This document shows, piece by piece, positions 25,905-37,481 of a stretch of DNA of 64,000 nucleotides (position 1 is its first letter; every line of letters starts with the position of its first letter). Origin of the DNA: G963691835 sp963691835 (GTDB lineage Bacteria; Pseudomonadota; Alphaproteobacteria; Thalassobaculales; Thalassobaculaceae); contig OY829383.1 of the NCBI GenBank assembly GCA_963691835.1, forward strand, positions 3,844,001-3,908,000. The letters are read 5' to 3'. Under the pieces are notes generated by a model, which saw only the letters and a list, made by a program, of their open reading frames with translations, was not told the origin of the DNA and did not search any database. A program made the position numbers and the translations under genes.

Positions 25905-27158
25905 TCAGTCGCCGGATGCCATGGCCGGTGCCGGTCGCCGGCGAAAAACGAAGGCCAGGATCAAGGACCCGAAGACGGCGTAAAATGCGGAGCCGACGGC
26001 GATCACGTCGAACCCGAGGCCGGCGTCGATGATCCATCCGAACAAAGCCGGTGAGAGGGCTGTTGCGATCACCATGATCGAGGACACCATTGCCCGCACC
26101 GAGCCGAGATACCGGATGCCGTAGAGCTCCGGCCACAAGGTGGTCATCAGTGTCTGGCCCGCCCCGCCGGTCATGCCGAGCAATGCCATCGAGAGAAAGG
26201 CCAGCCAGACGCCGCCATCCAGCGTCAACGCCAAACACCCGAGCGCCATGGGCAACATGGTCCAGCGGACCAATGACGTGGCGCCCACTTTGTCGTTGAG
26301 CCAACCGATGAAGATGGAGAAGGCAATCTGTAACACGGCGTAGATCGCAAATGCGCTGGCGAGTGCGGCATGGGACCAGCCCTTGCTCTCAGAGATGTGG
26401 ACCTGATGAAACATCACGCCCGTGCTCACGAAAGCCGGCGCCATCAGCATGATTGCGGCAATAAAGAAACGGGGATCGCGCAGGACTTCCTGAAAGGTCC
26501 AGTCCCGTTCCGATCCTTCGCTCGGATTGGCGGCGCGTTCATCGATCTTGGCCCGGTAGGCAGCCTCCCGAGCGCCGTGACCCCGCAACAACAACAGCGC
26601 CAATGGCGCGACCAGAAGGAGCGTGGCGACAGCTCCGCCGAACCAGGCCTCACGCCAGCCGATGGCGGCAATCGCCAGAACGCCCATAATGGGAAAGACA
26701 CCTTGTCCTATGGCGAAGCCCAGCCCGGCGATGCCGATCGCCTTGCCCCTCTGATCCGGCTCGAAATATCGAGCCATCGAGGTCTGAACCGCGTGGCTCA
26801 TCAGCCCTTGGCCGAAAAGGCGCAGCAGCAAGATGGCGAGGAAGAGGCTCGCCAGTCCGGCGGACAGTCCTGCGGCCAGACAAGCGATCCCGAGGCCGAC
26901 AACGATCGTGACGGAATAGGCGCGGAGGTCCACATGGTCGATGAGGCGCGGCACCCACATCATCAGGATGCCGGAGGTCAGGGTCGCGGCGAGATAGACG
27001 GAGCCGAAGCCACCGTGGCTGAGCTCGAACGTCGCGCGGATTTCACCCCCGAACGCGGCGATGTAGTACGTCTGACCAAAGCTCGACGCAAAGGCCAAAA
27101 GGAACCCATAGCCGAGAAAGCTCGGGTGTGCGCGAAACAGGTTTAGATAAGACATCAT
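25905..27158 (-). CDS. MFS transporter
   Basis: A 417-residue major facilitator with about twelve hydrophobic segments. The central cytoplasmic loop (about 195-220, RAKIDERAANPSEGSERDW) divides the two halves. The first-half region LSHGGFGSVYLAATLTSGIL and the helix-4 region PDQRGKAIGIAGLGF fit the MFS_1 family. The substrate is unknown. It lies downstream of the Rieske oxygenase on the same strand with a 160-bp gap that contains an open extension of the oxygenase frame. It may import or export that enzyme's substrate; this is inference from position. Confidence 0.85.
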   Translation of the reverse strand: MMSYLNLFRAHPSFLGYGFLLAFASSFGQTYYIAAFGGEIRATFELSHGGFGSVYLAATLTSGILMMWVPRLIDHVDLRAYSVTIVVGLGIACLAAGLSAGLASLFLAILLLRLFGQGLMSHAVQTSMARYFEPDQRGKAIGIAGLGFAIGQGVFPIMGVLAIAAIGWREAWFGGAVATLLLVAPLALLLLRGHGAREAAYRAKIDERAANPSEGSERDWTFQEVLRDPRFFIAAIMLMAPAFVSTGVMFHQVHISESKGWSHAALASAFAIYAVLQIAFSIFIGWLNDKVGATSLVRWTMLPMALGCLALTLDGGVWLAFLSMALLGMTGGAGQTLMTTLWPELYGIRYLGSVRAMVSSIMVIATALSPALFGWIIDAGLGFDVIAVGSAFYAVFGSLILAFVFRRRPAPAMASGD

Positions 27159-27185
27159 GCCGCCCGGTGCGAAGGCACCGGTGTA

Positions 27186-27317
27186 TCAGGTGGCGCGGGA
27201 GTCCGCGACGACAAGTTCGTGGACGGTGACGGGATAATCAGGGCTTTTCGGCTCGCCCATGGATCTTAGGTGTTCGAGTGTGACGGTGGCTGTGTTGTCG
27301 CCACGGGTGCCCTTTGG
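27186..27317 (-). pseudogene. Open 43-codon extension after the Rieske stop codon
   Basis: Immediately after the TAG of the Rieske gene (27318-27320) the same frame stays open to a TGA at 27186-27188. The 43 sense codons have ordinary protein-like composition and end in DYPVTVHELVVADSRAT. One internal ATG (27258-27260 region) could start a 24-residue peptide, but no ribosome site is seen. It may be a remnant of a longer coding sequence cut by a stop mutation, or chance. Low confidence. Confidence 0.3.
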
Positions 27318-28367
27318 CTAGCTGCGCCACCTTAGCGTGGTTTCTTTCACCGGGTTCTCGAACGCTGTGTTCTCGGCAACGGATGTCGCCCACGCCTTCT
27401 TCAGACGAAAGTACCATTTCGCCTGAACGTCGGAGTCGTTGATGAGCATCAGCGACGGATTGTGTGCAAGGCCCCGCTGCTGTTTCATGACGATGTCCCG
27501 GTCCTGGCCGAGAAAACGTCTCGCAAACGGCCGGAGAAAAGGTTTCAACGCCGAGAGAAACGGCATCGTCCAGTAGATCATGTGATAGATGCGGGTTTCT
27601 GTCTCGGTAAGAGGGGTCACCGCCGTAAGGCCGACCACAGCGTGACGGTCGGTGGTGATGTCCTCGACCCGGACGCCCGGGAGGCGGAAGGAGATTTCCG
27701 TCGTCGGGTTACCACCGAGAATCTTGTAACCCGCGGAATTGCTTGAAGGCGTGTGGCGAAGCATCGAGAACCCGAGAAAGCTTGGGCCGAATGTCTTCGC
27801 CTTCTCGTGGATGGACGCTTCCGACCGCCACCACCACGACTGATGAACGAACGGGCCGTGCGCCGGATCCATCAGGCCGATGACCGCATGGTCCACATGG
27901 CACGGGAAGTCCATGGTTTCCACGAGCTTCGGCGTCGTTGCCACGTCCGGCAGTCTGGGAGGGTCCACCGTCGGCGATGGATCTCTCTCCTCCGCGGGCA
28001 TCCAGATCCACAGACAACCCTGCGCTTCATGGAGCGGGTAGGCGCGGACGCTGATACGGGAGACATCCATGTCCTGTCCCGGAACCAGGGAGGGGATGCA
28101 GGAACAAACCCCGTCCGGCCGGAACCGCCAGCCGTGATAGCAGCATTCGACCTCATCCCCGGATCCCTTCAGGCGGCCATCGCTAAGCGGAATGCCCCGG
28201 TGAGGACAGATATCCCGGAGGGCATAGGCACGTCCGCCGGAGTCCCGCGCGAACATGATGGGCTCGCCCAGAAGGGTGCGTGAAACGATACCGGATCCGA
28301 GTTCGGCGGACGGCATCGCGAAGTACCACGCGTTGCGCAGGAAAGTATCTGATCTATCGGATCTCAT
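27318..28367 (-). CDS. Rieske [2Fe-2S] aromatic-ring-type oxygenase
   Basis: A 349-residue Rieske non-haem iron oxygenase alpha subunit. Rieske ligands are C54 and H56 (CPHRG) and C75 and H78 (CCYHGW). The mononuclear iron site is seen in DHAVIGLMDPAHGPFVHQ, which gives the Dx(n)HxxxxH pattern. The size and C-terminal domain resemble the VanA/phenylpropionate-dioxygenase-like monooxygenases that work with a separate reductase; no reductase or ferredoxin gene is adjacent. The ATG at 28367 is preferred, since upstream residues do not match the family. The frame continues open past the stop (see 27186-27317). The substrate is unknown. Confidence 0.88.
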   Translation of the reverse strand: MRSDRSDTFLRNAWYFAMPSAELGSGIVSRTLLGEPIMFARDSGGRAYALRDICPHRGIPLSDGRLKGSGDEVECCYHGWRFRPDGVCSCIPSLVPGQDMDVSRISVRAYPLHEAQGCLWIWMPAEERDPSPTVDPPRLPDVATTPKLVETMDFPCHVDHAVIGLMDPAHGPFVHQSWWWRSEASIHEKAKTFGPSFLGFSMLRHTPSSNSAGYKILGGNPTTEISFRLPGVRVEDITTDRHAVVGLTAVTPLTETETRIYHMIYWTMPFLSALKPFLRPFARRFLGQDRDIVMKQQRGLAHNPSLMLINDSDVQAKWYFRLKKAWATSVAENTAFENPVKETTLRWRS

Positions 28368-28420
28368 GGGACGGGACCCTGCCACTCGATCCACGTCGCG
28401 ACAAGCATCAACCGGTCCGC

Positions 28421-28888
28421 TCAGTTGAGGCGCAAATCCGCGATGCCCAAGGGCACGGAGAACTTTTCGCACCAGAGAAACACTTGCAGGTAGTCACCGA
28501 CGTCCACGTCACCGGGGACGACATAGATCTGGGCGCCGGAGTTGTTCTTCAGCGGGGCCAGCGTGGACTTTGCGTCGAACTTGCCTTTGTTGCCGAAGCC
28601 GACCTTCGGATCCGGCGCTCCGTCGAACGAGAAGTCGTCTGCGAAGCTTACCACCCAGGTCTTGCCGCTGCGGAAAATGCTGACGTGACCCGAGGTCGCG
28701 TGATTGCTGGCACCGATGAATGTCCCAACGGCTGTTTCCGTGCCGCGGACCTTATGTTTGGGCTCGGAGACCGGGGGAGCTGCCTCCGCCGCGGCAGTCT
28801 CCTTGCCGTTGTTCATATTGAAGTAGGAACACCCGCTGAGCAGGACGGCAGCAAAGGCGCAAATCAAGGAAAGGCGGACAGGGGACAT
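28421..28888 (-). CDS. DM13-domain lipoprotein
   Basis: A 155-residue exported lipoprotein. The signal peptide ends in the lipobox LSGC with Cys20 (AVLLSGCSYF). After a polar linker, residues about 55-155 form a DM13 domain: GHVSIFRSGKTWVVSFADDF, then LQVFLWCEKFSVPLGIADLRL. DM13 domains carry a conserved cysteine and are proposed to act in electron transfer or hydroxylation in the cell envelope. The ATG at 28888 is chosen because it gives a proper signal peptide; the longer frame does not. The Rieske gene follows 53 bp downstream on the same strand. Confidence 0.8.
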   Translation of the reverse strand: MSPVRLSLICAFAAVLLSGCSYFNMNNGKETAAAEAAPPVSEPKHKVRGTETAVGTFIGASNHATSGHVSIFRSGKTWVVSFADDFSFDGAPDPKVGFGNKGKFDAKSTLAPLKNNSGAQIYVVPGDVDVGDYLQVFLWCEKFSVPLGIADLRLN

Positions 28889-28935
28889 CTGATGAGTTCC
28901 GTATCTGTCGAGCAAGAATGCTCTTTCTATACACC

Positions 28936-29721
28936 TCACCCCTGGGGCGTCGCCATCCGAATGCTTGCCGCACCGTAAATCGGACCCTGATTGCGTTCCT
29001 GCAACAGCACAACAAGGTTCTCCACCGGGGCGGACAAAGCCGCCACATCAATGGATGCCTCGAACTTTTCGCCAGACCAACCGCCGAGTCGCCAAAGACC
29101 CCGAACCACGTTGAAATCCTCGAGGGTACGGCCGGCATTCTCGCCCCGGGGAACCGGCGTGACATGTTTGTCGTCAAAGGCGATGACCACGATATCCGCC
29201 GACTCGGGGACGTCGCCTGCCTCAATCACGACGGAGACGCCGCCGTCGGCGAGGCTCAGTGTCACCGGGATGTCGATACGCTCACCTGGCGCAAGATTGG
29301 CGGCCCGATCGATCGCACGGTCCACTTCGTAGCGGCGGGAGCCCACCGCGTCGTATCGCCCGTCGATCACCATTTGGGGCGTGTAGACCGTTCTGCTGCG
29401 CATGGCGCGCGCGTAGGCGTGCTGGCGCGCGGTTGCCGCCGGGCTGGAGAACGGATCGTTCCAGCCGATGTAGTTCCAATAATCCACGTGATGGGCCAGC
29501 GCGATCACGTCGTCCCGCTGCGCGAGGATGCCAAGATAAGCATCTGCCGGCGGGCATGAATGGCAGCCCTGGCTTGTGAACAGTTCGACCACAATCGGGC
29601 GGGCGTCCGGATCCCTGGCAACGGCGGGACGGTCGGCGAGAAAGGCGACAGCCGAGATCGCTGAGACGACGGCGGCTACCGCAAGCGGAACGCGTTTCAT
29701 CCAAATCATAGGATTGGACAT
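28936..29721 (-). CDS. DUF1223 thioredoxin-fold exported protein
   Basis: A 261-residue protein with an N-terminal signal/anchor (RVPLAVAAVVSAISAVAFLA) and a DUF1223 domain. The domain begins VVELFTSQGCHSCPPAD, giving a C53-x-x-C56 redox pair in a thioredoxin-like fold. YWNYIGWNDPFSSP and TPQMVIDGRYDAVGS are further family blocks. It is probably periplasmic. The function is not established; a thiol-redox role is likely from the CxxC. ATGs at 29709 and 29700 are alternative starts. It is upstream of the DM13 lipoprotein on the same strand. Confidence 0.85.
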   Translation of the reverse strand: MSNPMIWMKRVPLAVAAVVSAISAVAFLADRPAVARDPDARPIVVELFTSQGCHSCPPADAYLGILAQRDDVIALAHHVDYWNYIGWNDPFSSPAATARQHAYARAMRSRTVYTPQMVIDGRYDAVGSRRYEVDRAIDRAANLAPGERIDIPVTLSLADGGVSVVIEAGDVPESADIVVIAFDDKHVTPVPRGENAGRTLEDFNVVRGLWRLGGWSGEKFEASIDVAALSAPVENLVVLLQERNQGPIYGAASIRMATPQG

Positions 29722-29805
29722 ACGACCAACGGCCAGTTTCCGCCAATCACGGTCCGGTGACGGGGCTGAGAGTGGCCCGTGATGCTCTGCCGTTTCAGGC
29801 GATGT

Positions 29806-30351
29806 TCAGGATTGCTCAAGTTGCGGAACGGTGAGCCAGGTCCCGTCGTCTACGAATGGCGGCCGCTCATCCGCTCCGACCTTAATCCGCTCGATTGCCA
29901 CCAAGAGGCGGTTTGGTTTGCCGTCAACATCTTCCAACGGCAACAACAGGCGTTCGATTGCGACGAACTCGCCACGCCACGCGTGATGTGTCCGGAACGT
30001 CAAATGCGGGGTTTGACGGGACAACGCCTCCTTGTAGGCAGACATCGCTCTATCTGTCGTCGGATAAAGAAGGCCGCTGTATCCATCATCGCCGTCGTCG
30101 ACCGTTATACCCCCGTCTGTCCCCGCCGACAGATCGGATGCCAATGCGAAACCGCCCGCCTTATCGAGCCACTCAATCACTTTCCACTCACCGTCCAGGC
30201 CGTCCGGGATGTCAATCGGGCGGTCATTGGCCGATCTACCCGCATCACGCTGGGCAATCCAGGCGGAATAGGCCCTACGGCACGTCTCCGTATGGAACTG
30301 CGGGTGCGCCGCTCTATCAGCGGAAACCGTACTTGTGGAACTTGGCGCCAT
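29806..30351 (-). CDS. PAS-like domain protein (tentative)
   Basis: A 181-residue cytosolic protein without membrane segments. The C-terminal part (ERLLLPLEDVDGKPNRLLVAI) resembles the end of the PAS_5-type domain common in alphaproteobacteria, in which a Leu-Pro-Leu strand is followed by a hydrophobic strand. The N-terminal half (CRRAYSAWIAQRD, GEWKVIEWLDKAGGF) is not recognised. If PAS, it would be a stand-alone sensor without an output domain. It is monocistronic, followed by the DUF1223 gene. Confidence 0.55.
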   Translation of the reverse strand: MAPSSTSTVSADRAAHPQFHTETCRRAYSAWIAQRDAGRSANDRPIDIPDGLDGEWKVIEWLDKAGGFALASDLSAGTDGGITVDDGDDGYSGLLYPTTDRAMSAYKEALSRQTPHLTFRTHHAWRGEFVAIERLLLPLEDVDGKPNRLLVAIERIKVGADERPPFVDDGTWLTVPQLEQS

Positions 30352-30458
30352 TACGGACCGTGAGGCTCAACGGTTGAATGGCAGCATTCTAATCAAATCC
30401 ATTGCGAGCCGAAACGACTAACTTGGGGAGGGTCGTCGAGCGGCTGCTGGAAATACCT

Positions 30459-30483
30459 GAGCCGGCGCTTGGGGCGCCGGCTC
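30459..30483 (-). terminator. Terminator hairpin downstream of acnA
   Basis: GAGCCGGCGC (30459-30468), loop TTGGG, GCGCCGGCTC (30474-30483): a perfect 10-bp stem about 57 bp after the aconitase stop. On the minus strand it is followed by AGGTATTTCC, a weak T-run. It fits transcription termination of acnA. Confidence 0.7.
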
Positions 30484-30539
30484 GTGATCATCTGATAGCA
30501 AAATCCATCGCGGCTAACGGAGCGATACGGTCATCGGCA

Positions 30540-33218
<2,679 letters not shown>

Positions 33219-33711
33219 GGAATTTCTCCTCTTGTTCACGTCTGGCCGCCCGAGGTGCGCCTCGACCCGGTCGTTCACGGGGTGTGGATAGCGTCCGGCC
33301 GCAAAAGCGCCGGGCCACAGGTCAGATATATCGTCCCGTTTCCCGGATACGAGTCCTGAGCGAGGGTTGCAGCAAAGCGGCGAAGAACTGCCCGCTGCCT
33401 AACGGGCTATGCGGATTGGCAGGCGGCCGCGCAATGATGTGTCCGGGAGAGCCGGATTAGCGGCTTGTCTGTGTCGCGGATTTGTCGTATTCCGCCTTAC
33501 GACTTTAAATAAGCAGACGCGAATACAGCCTTGCCGAAGCGGCATCAAACGACCCGCACTCGGCATACAGACAAAAATCGCGCGAAACAGGGAGACGGTC
33601 GATCGTCGGCATCATGCCGCGGACACGGCCCATGATCCGGCACAAAGTGTCAGTGTCGGTCCGGTGTCGTCGTTCCTCCCGGGTTTCGTTCGAAACGACT
33701 GGGAGACCGGG
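33219..33711. other. 493-bp divergent intergenic region
   Basis: It separates acnA (-) from the acyl-CoA ligase/Liv operon (+). No supported gene lies in it; the ligase frame is open through part of it, but the composition is not protein-like. It must hold both promoters. An AT-rich stretch (ACTTTAAATAAG, about 33499-33510) could be a promoter element. Inverted repeats GCCCG/CGGGC (33390-33407) and GTTTCG/CGAAAC (33683-33696) are visible. Confidence 0.55.
33683..33696 (+). promoter_or_regulatory. Palindrome GTTTCG-TT-CGAAAC before ligase operon
   Basis: A perfect 6-bp inverted repeat with a 2-bp centre. It ends 15 bp before the ligase ATG at 33712 and next to its GGGAGA ribosome site. The size and symmetry suit a TetR- or GntR-type operator, but no regulator gene is adjacent. 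Function is inference. Confidence 0.35.
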
Positions 33712-35646
33712 ATGGCCGGCGGATACCTAGACCCACAGACGTTCGACACGCTGCCAAAGATCCTTCGCGAGAATGCGCGTGCCCATGGGGGTGATTCGGC
33801 GCTCCGCGAGAAGGATTACGGGATCTGGCACACCTGGACCTGGGCTGAGTATCACGAGGCGGTCAGATCGATTGCTCTTGGACTTGCGTCCCGCGGGGTC
33901 GGCCGCGGCGATGTGGTCGCGATGATCGGTGACAACAACCGGGACTGGGTCTCGGTCGAGATGGCGGCCCAATCGCTTGGCGCCATGACCATTGGCATCT
34001 ACCGCGATGTTCTCGACGAAGAGGTCGCGTTCCTTGTGAACGCCTCTGGCGCCAAGGCGGCCTACGTCGAAGACCAAGAGCAGCTCGACAAGTTTTTGCA
34101 CCTCGGCGATCAGGTCCCCTCGGTCCAGACATTGTTTTACTCGGACCCGCGCGGCATGCGCCGGTTCGATGATCCGAGGGTGCTGTCGATCGAGGCGCTG
34201 AAGGAAATCGGCTCGAAGGCTCACGACGCCGACGGCTCGGCCTTCGACAAGCATGTGGACGGCGGCAGTGGCGATGACGTCGCCATTCTCTGCACCACGT
34301 CAGGGACCACCTCGAACCCGAAGCTGGCGGAATTGCAGCACGGCGCGTTTATCCGGCACGTCCAAAAGTACCTTTCGGCTGATCCCAAGGGGCCGGACGA
34401 TGAGTACGTTTCGGTCCTGCCGCTGCCGTGGATCATGGAGCAGGTGTACTGCTTCGGTTTTGGCCTGATCGCCAGGATGAAGGTGAACTTCCCCGAAAGC
34501 GATGCGACGGCCATGCATGATCTCCGCGAGATCGGTCCGACTTTTGTGCTCTTGGCGCCTCGCGTTCTTGAGCAGATAGCCGCTGACATGCGGGCCCGCG
34601 TCATGGATGCCGGTCCGCTAACCCGCTGGATGTTTGACAACGGTGTGAAGAGCGCGGTTGCGGCACTGGATGCGGGCAAGTCCTCTGGCGGCATTGTTTC
34701 GGATCTGGTTTTCGGCTCGCTCCGGGATCGTCTGGGTCTGTCTAAGGTCCGCTCCGCCGCGACCGGTGGCACGGCGATGGGACCGGACACCTTCAAACTG
34801 TTCCTTGCGATGGGCATTCCTCTGCGGCAGCTGTACGGACAGACCGAGTTGATGGGCGCCTATACCCTTCAGGATGGTAAATCGGTCGACGTGGATACGT
34901 CCGGCTTGCCGTTCGACGGATGCGAGATCAAGATCGAGGATCCGGACAAGAACGGGGTTGGTGGAATTGTCACCCGGCACCCGAACATGTTCCGCGGTTA
35001 CTACAACAACCCCGAGGCGACTGCGGCCGAGTTCAAAGACGGCTGGATGATCACCGGGGACGCGGGCTATTTCGACGACGACGGTCGTCTGATCGTCATC
35101 GACCGCCTTAAGGATATCGCGGAGACCTCGGGGGGCGACAAGTTCTCGCCCCAGTACATTGAGAACAAGATCAAGTTCTCTCCATATGTTGGCGAGGCTG
35201 TTGTTCTTGGGGCGGGGCGCGGCTATCTCACGGCAATTGTCTGCATCCGTTTCTCCATCCTGTCCAAGTGGGCGGAGAAGAACCGTATCCCCTTCACATC
35301 CTACACCAATCTCGCCTCGCACCCCCGTATCTACGAGATGATGCGCGACGAGTTGCGGACCGTGAACGCCTCACTCCCGGCGGCCCAGAAGATCAAGAAG
35401 TTCGTGCTGCTCTTCAAAGAACTCGACGCTGACGATGGCGAGTTGACCCGGACGCGGAAAGTGCGTCGAGGCGTGGTGAACGAGCGCTACGGCCAGCTTG
35501 TCGACGCACTCTATGGCGACGGCGATAGGGCCCAACTCGACACCGAAGTGACGTTCGAAGACGGACGCAAGGGCAAGATCCAGGCGGAGATGGCGATCAT
35601 GGCCGTCGAAGACAGCGCTGGCGCATCAATGAAGAAGGCGAGCTGA
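33712..35646 (+). CDS. AMP-forming long-chain-type acyl-CoA ligase
   Basis: A 644-residue cytosolic adenylating enzyme of the ANL superfamily, FadD15/FACS-like. The ATP-binding P-loop is TTSGTTSNPKLAEL near residue 200, the A5 block is LYGQTELMGAY near 380, the A7/A8 hinge region is GDAGYFDDDGRLIVIDRLKD followed by GGDKFSPQYIENKI, and a C-terminal KIKKFVLL lies near 560. It starts at ATG 33712 after GGGAGA. It opens an operon with a complete Liv-type ABC importer, so it probably charges the imported carboxylic acid with CoA. The chain length or aromatic nature of the substrate is not known. Confidence 0.88.
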   Translation: MAGGYLDPQTFDTLPKILRENARAHGGDSALREKDYGIWHTWTWAEYHEAVRSIALGLASRGVGRGDVVAMIGDNNRDWVSVEMAAQSLGAMTIGIYRDVLDEEVAFLVNASGAKAAYVEDQEQLDKFLHLGDQVPSVQTLFYSDPRGMRRFDDPRVLSIEALKEIGSKAHDADGSAFDKHVDGGSGDDVAILCTTSGTTSNPKLAELQHGAFIRHVQKYLSADPKGPDDEYVSVLPLPWIMEQVYCFGFGLIARMKVNFPESDATAMHDLREIGPTFVLLAPRVLEQIAADMRARVMDAGPLTRWMFDNGVKSAVAALDAGKSSGGIVSDLVFGSLRDRLGLSKVRSAATGGTAMGPDTFKLFLAMGIPLRQLYGQTELMGAYTLQDGKSVDVDTSGLPFDGCEIKIEDPDKNGVGGIVTRHPNMFRGYYNNPEATAAEFKDGWMITGDAGYFDDDGRLIVIDRLKDIAETSGGDKFSPQYIENKIKFSPYVGEAVVLGAGRGYLTAIVCIRFSILSKWAEKNRIPFTSYTNLASHPRIYEMMRDELRTVNASLPAAQKIKKFVLLFKELDADDGELTRTRKVRRGVVNERYGQLVDALYGDGDRAQLDTEVTFEDGRKGKIQAEMAIMAVEDSAGASMKKAS

Positions 35647-35650
35647 CGGA

Positions 35651-36496
35651 ATGGATTCGACACAGACTCAAACCCAGTCCGGGGCTGAGGACGGCAGCTT
35701 CGTGACCCCGGACGGCCGAACAATCGGCGCGCCGATCCTGGAAGTGAAAGACATCATCGTCCGGTTCGGCGGTGTGACCGCGATCGATGGGGTCAGCTTT
35801 GACGTCCGGAAGGGCGAGATCCGGGCGATTATCGGCCCGAACGGCGCCGGTAAGTCGTCGATGCTCAATGTCATCAACGGCTTCTATAAGCCGAATGAGG
35901 GCACGATCAACTTTAAGGGTGAGATCCTGCCGGCGATGGAACCGTACCTTGCGGCATCGAACGGCATCGCGCGGACCTTCCAGAACATCGCCTTGTTCAA
36001 GGGTATGAGCACGCTGGACAACCTGATGACCGGCCGCATGCTCAAGATGAAGACGGGCTTCTTCTCCCACTGCATCTACTTCGGGGCAGCTCAGAAGGAA
36101 GAGCTGGAGCACCGGGAGCGAGTCGAGCACGTCATCGACTTCCTGGAGATCAATGATATCCGCCGGACTCCCGTCGGGCGTCTGCCGTACGGTCTGCAAA
36201 AGCGGGTCGAACTGGGCAGGGCGCTGGCGATGGAGCCGGACATCCTTCTGCTCGACGAGCCCATGGCGGGCATGAACGTCGAGGAGAAGGAGGATATGAG
36301 CCGTTTCGTGATCGAGGTGAACGAAGAGTTCGGCACCACGGTCTTGTTGATCGAGCACGATATGGGCGTCGTCATGGACCTGTCGGACCGTGTCGTCGTT
36401 CTGGATTACGGGCGCAAGATTGCCGATGGGTCGCCGGACGAGGTCCGGTCGAATCAGGCGGTTATCGACGCCTATCTCGGCGTGAGCCACGACTGA
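35651..36496 (+). CDS. livG: Liv-type ABC transporter ATP-binding protein (LivG-like)
   Basis: A 281-residue ABC ATPase. Walker A GPNGAGKSS is near residue 65. The C-loop is degenerate, PYGLQKRVELGRAL, as in LivG relatives. Walker B ILLLDEPMAGMN and the switch His (LLIEHDMG) are intact. A short N-terminal extension of about 25 residues precedes the domain. It begins 4 bp after the ligase stop, so it is in the same transcript, and works with LivF (40110) and the permeases at 36519 and 37482. The imported ligand is probably an acid rather than an amino acid, judged only from the flanking ligases. Confidence 0.92.
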   Translation: MDSTQTQTQSGAEDGSFVTPDGRTIGAPILEVKDIIVRFGGVTAIDGVSFDVRKGEIRAIIGPNGAGKSSMLNVINGFYKPNEGTINFKGEILPAMEPYLAASNGIARTFQNIALFKGMSTLDNLMTGRMLKMKTGFFSHCIYFGAAQKEELEHRERVEHVIDFLEINDIRRTPVGRLPYGLQKRVELGRALAMEPDILLLDEPMAGMNVEEKEDMSRFVIEVNEEFGTTVLLIEHDMGVVMDLSDRVVVLDYGRKIADGSPDEVRSNQAVIDAYLGVSHD

Positions 36497-36518
36497 TTTC
36501 CTCGGGGGAGCCGTTCAG

Positions 36519-37475
36519 GTGGACTTTTTTCAAGCGCTTCTGATCACGCCGTTCGTGATTATGTGGGAGGACCCGCTGTTTTTGACGGAGACCCTGATCA
36601 AGGGGCTCATGGCGGGCGTTCTCTATTCTCTCGTGGCTCTCGGCTTCGTGCTGATCTTCAAGGCATCGGGGGTCTTCAACTTCGCTCAGGGTGTGTTCGC
36701 CCTGTTCGCGGCACTGACGCTGACCGGCATCATGGACATGATGGGAGACGGTCTTCCGAAGCCACTCGTCATCATCATTGCGTTGGGCCTTACGGTTGCG
36801 GTCATGGTGCTGCTGGCCGTTCTCGTTGAACGGTTCGTGCTTCGGCCACTGGTCAACCAGGAACTGATCATCCTATTCATGGCGACCCTCGGGCTGTCGT
36901 ATGTGCTTGAGGGCGCAGGCGACCTGATGTGGGGCTCGGACGTTAAGGTCATCGACCTCGGGCTGCCGACCGACGTTTGGGATGTGGGTGGCGTCTTTGT
37001 CGAACAGCTCGACCTTGTCGCGGCCATCACGGCGGGCAGCATGGTCGCGGTCCTGGCGGTCTTCTTCAACAAGACACGGATCGGCCGCGCCCTTCGCGCG
37101 GTTGCCGATGATCACCAGGCGGCGTTGTCCGTCGGCATTTCGCTCCAGCAGATCTGGGTGATCGTCTGGTCCGTGGCCGGCATCGTCGCTCTGGTCGCGG
37201 GTATCATGTGGGGCAGCAAGTCAGGCGTCCAGTTCAGCCTGTCCCTGATCGCGTTGAAGGCGCTTCCGGTGCTGATCCTGGGCGGTTTCACCTCGATCCC
37301 GGGTGCGATCATCGGCGGCCTGATCATCGGTGTCGGCGAAAAGGTGGCAGAGGTGTTCTGGTTCGATCTGCACGGCGGCGCCGTCGAGAACTGGTTCGCC
37401 TACATGCTCGCGCTCGTCTTCCTTATGTTCCGGCCCCAAGGGCTGTTCGGCGACAAGATCATCGAAAGGGTCTGA
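36519..37475 (+). CDS. livH: Liv-type ABC permease (LivH-like)
   Basis: A 318-residue inner-membrane permease from a GTG start with eight or so hydrophobic segments. The first conserved block GLMAGVLYSLVALGFVLIFKASGVFNFAQG is typical of LivH, and the coupling region is GRALRAVADDHQAALSVGI near residue 190. It is 22 bp after livG and 6 bp before livM, so the two permeases are expressed together and form the channel. Confidence 0.92.
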   Translation: MDFFQALLITPFVIMWEDPLFLTETLIKGLMAGVLYSLVALGFVLIFKASGVFNFAQGVFALFAALTLTGIMDMMGDGLPKPLVIIIALGLTVAVMVLLAVLVERFVLRPLVNQELIILFMATLGLSYVLEGAGDLMWGSDVKVIDLGLPTDVWDVGGVFVEQLDLVAAITAGSMVAVLAVFFNKTRIGRALRAVADDHQAALSVGISLQQIWVIVWSVAGIVALVAGIMWGSKSGVQFSLSLIALKALPVLILGGFTSIPGAIIGGLIIGVGEKVAEVFWFDLHGGAVENWFAYMLALVFLMFRPQGLFGDKIIERV

Positions 37476-37481
37476 CCGACA

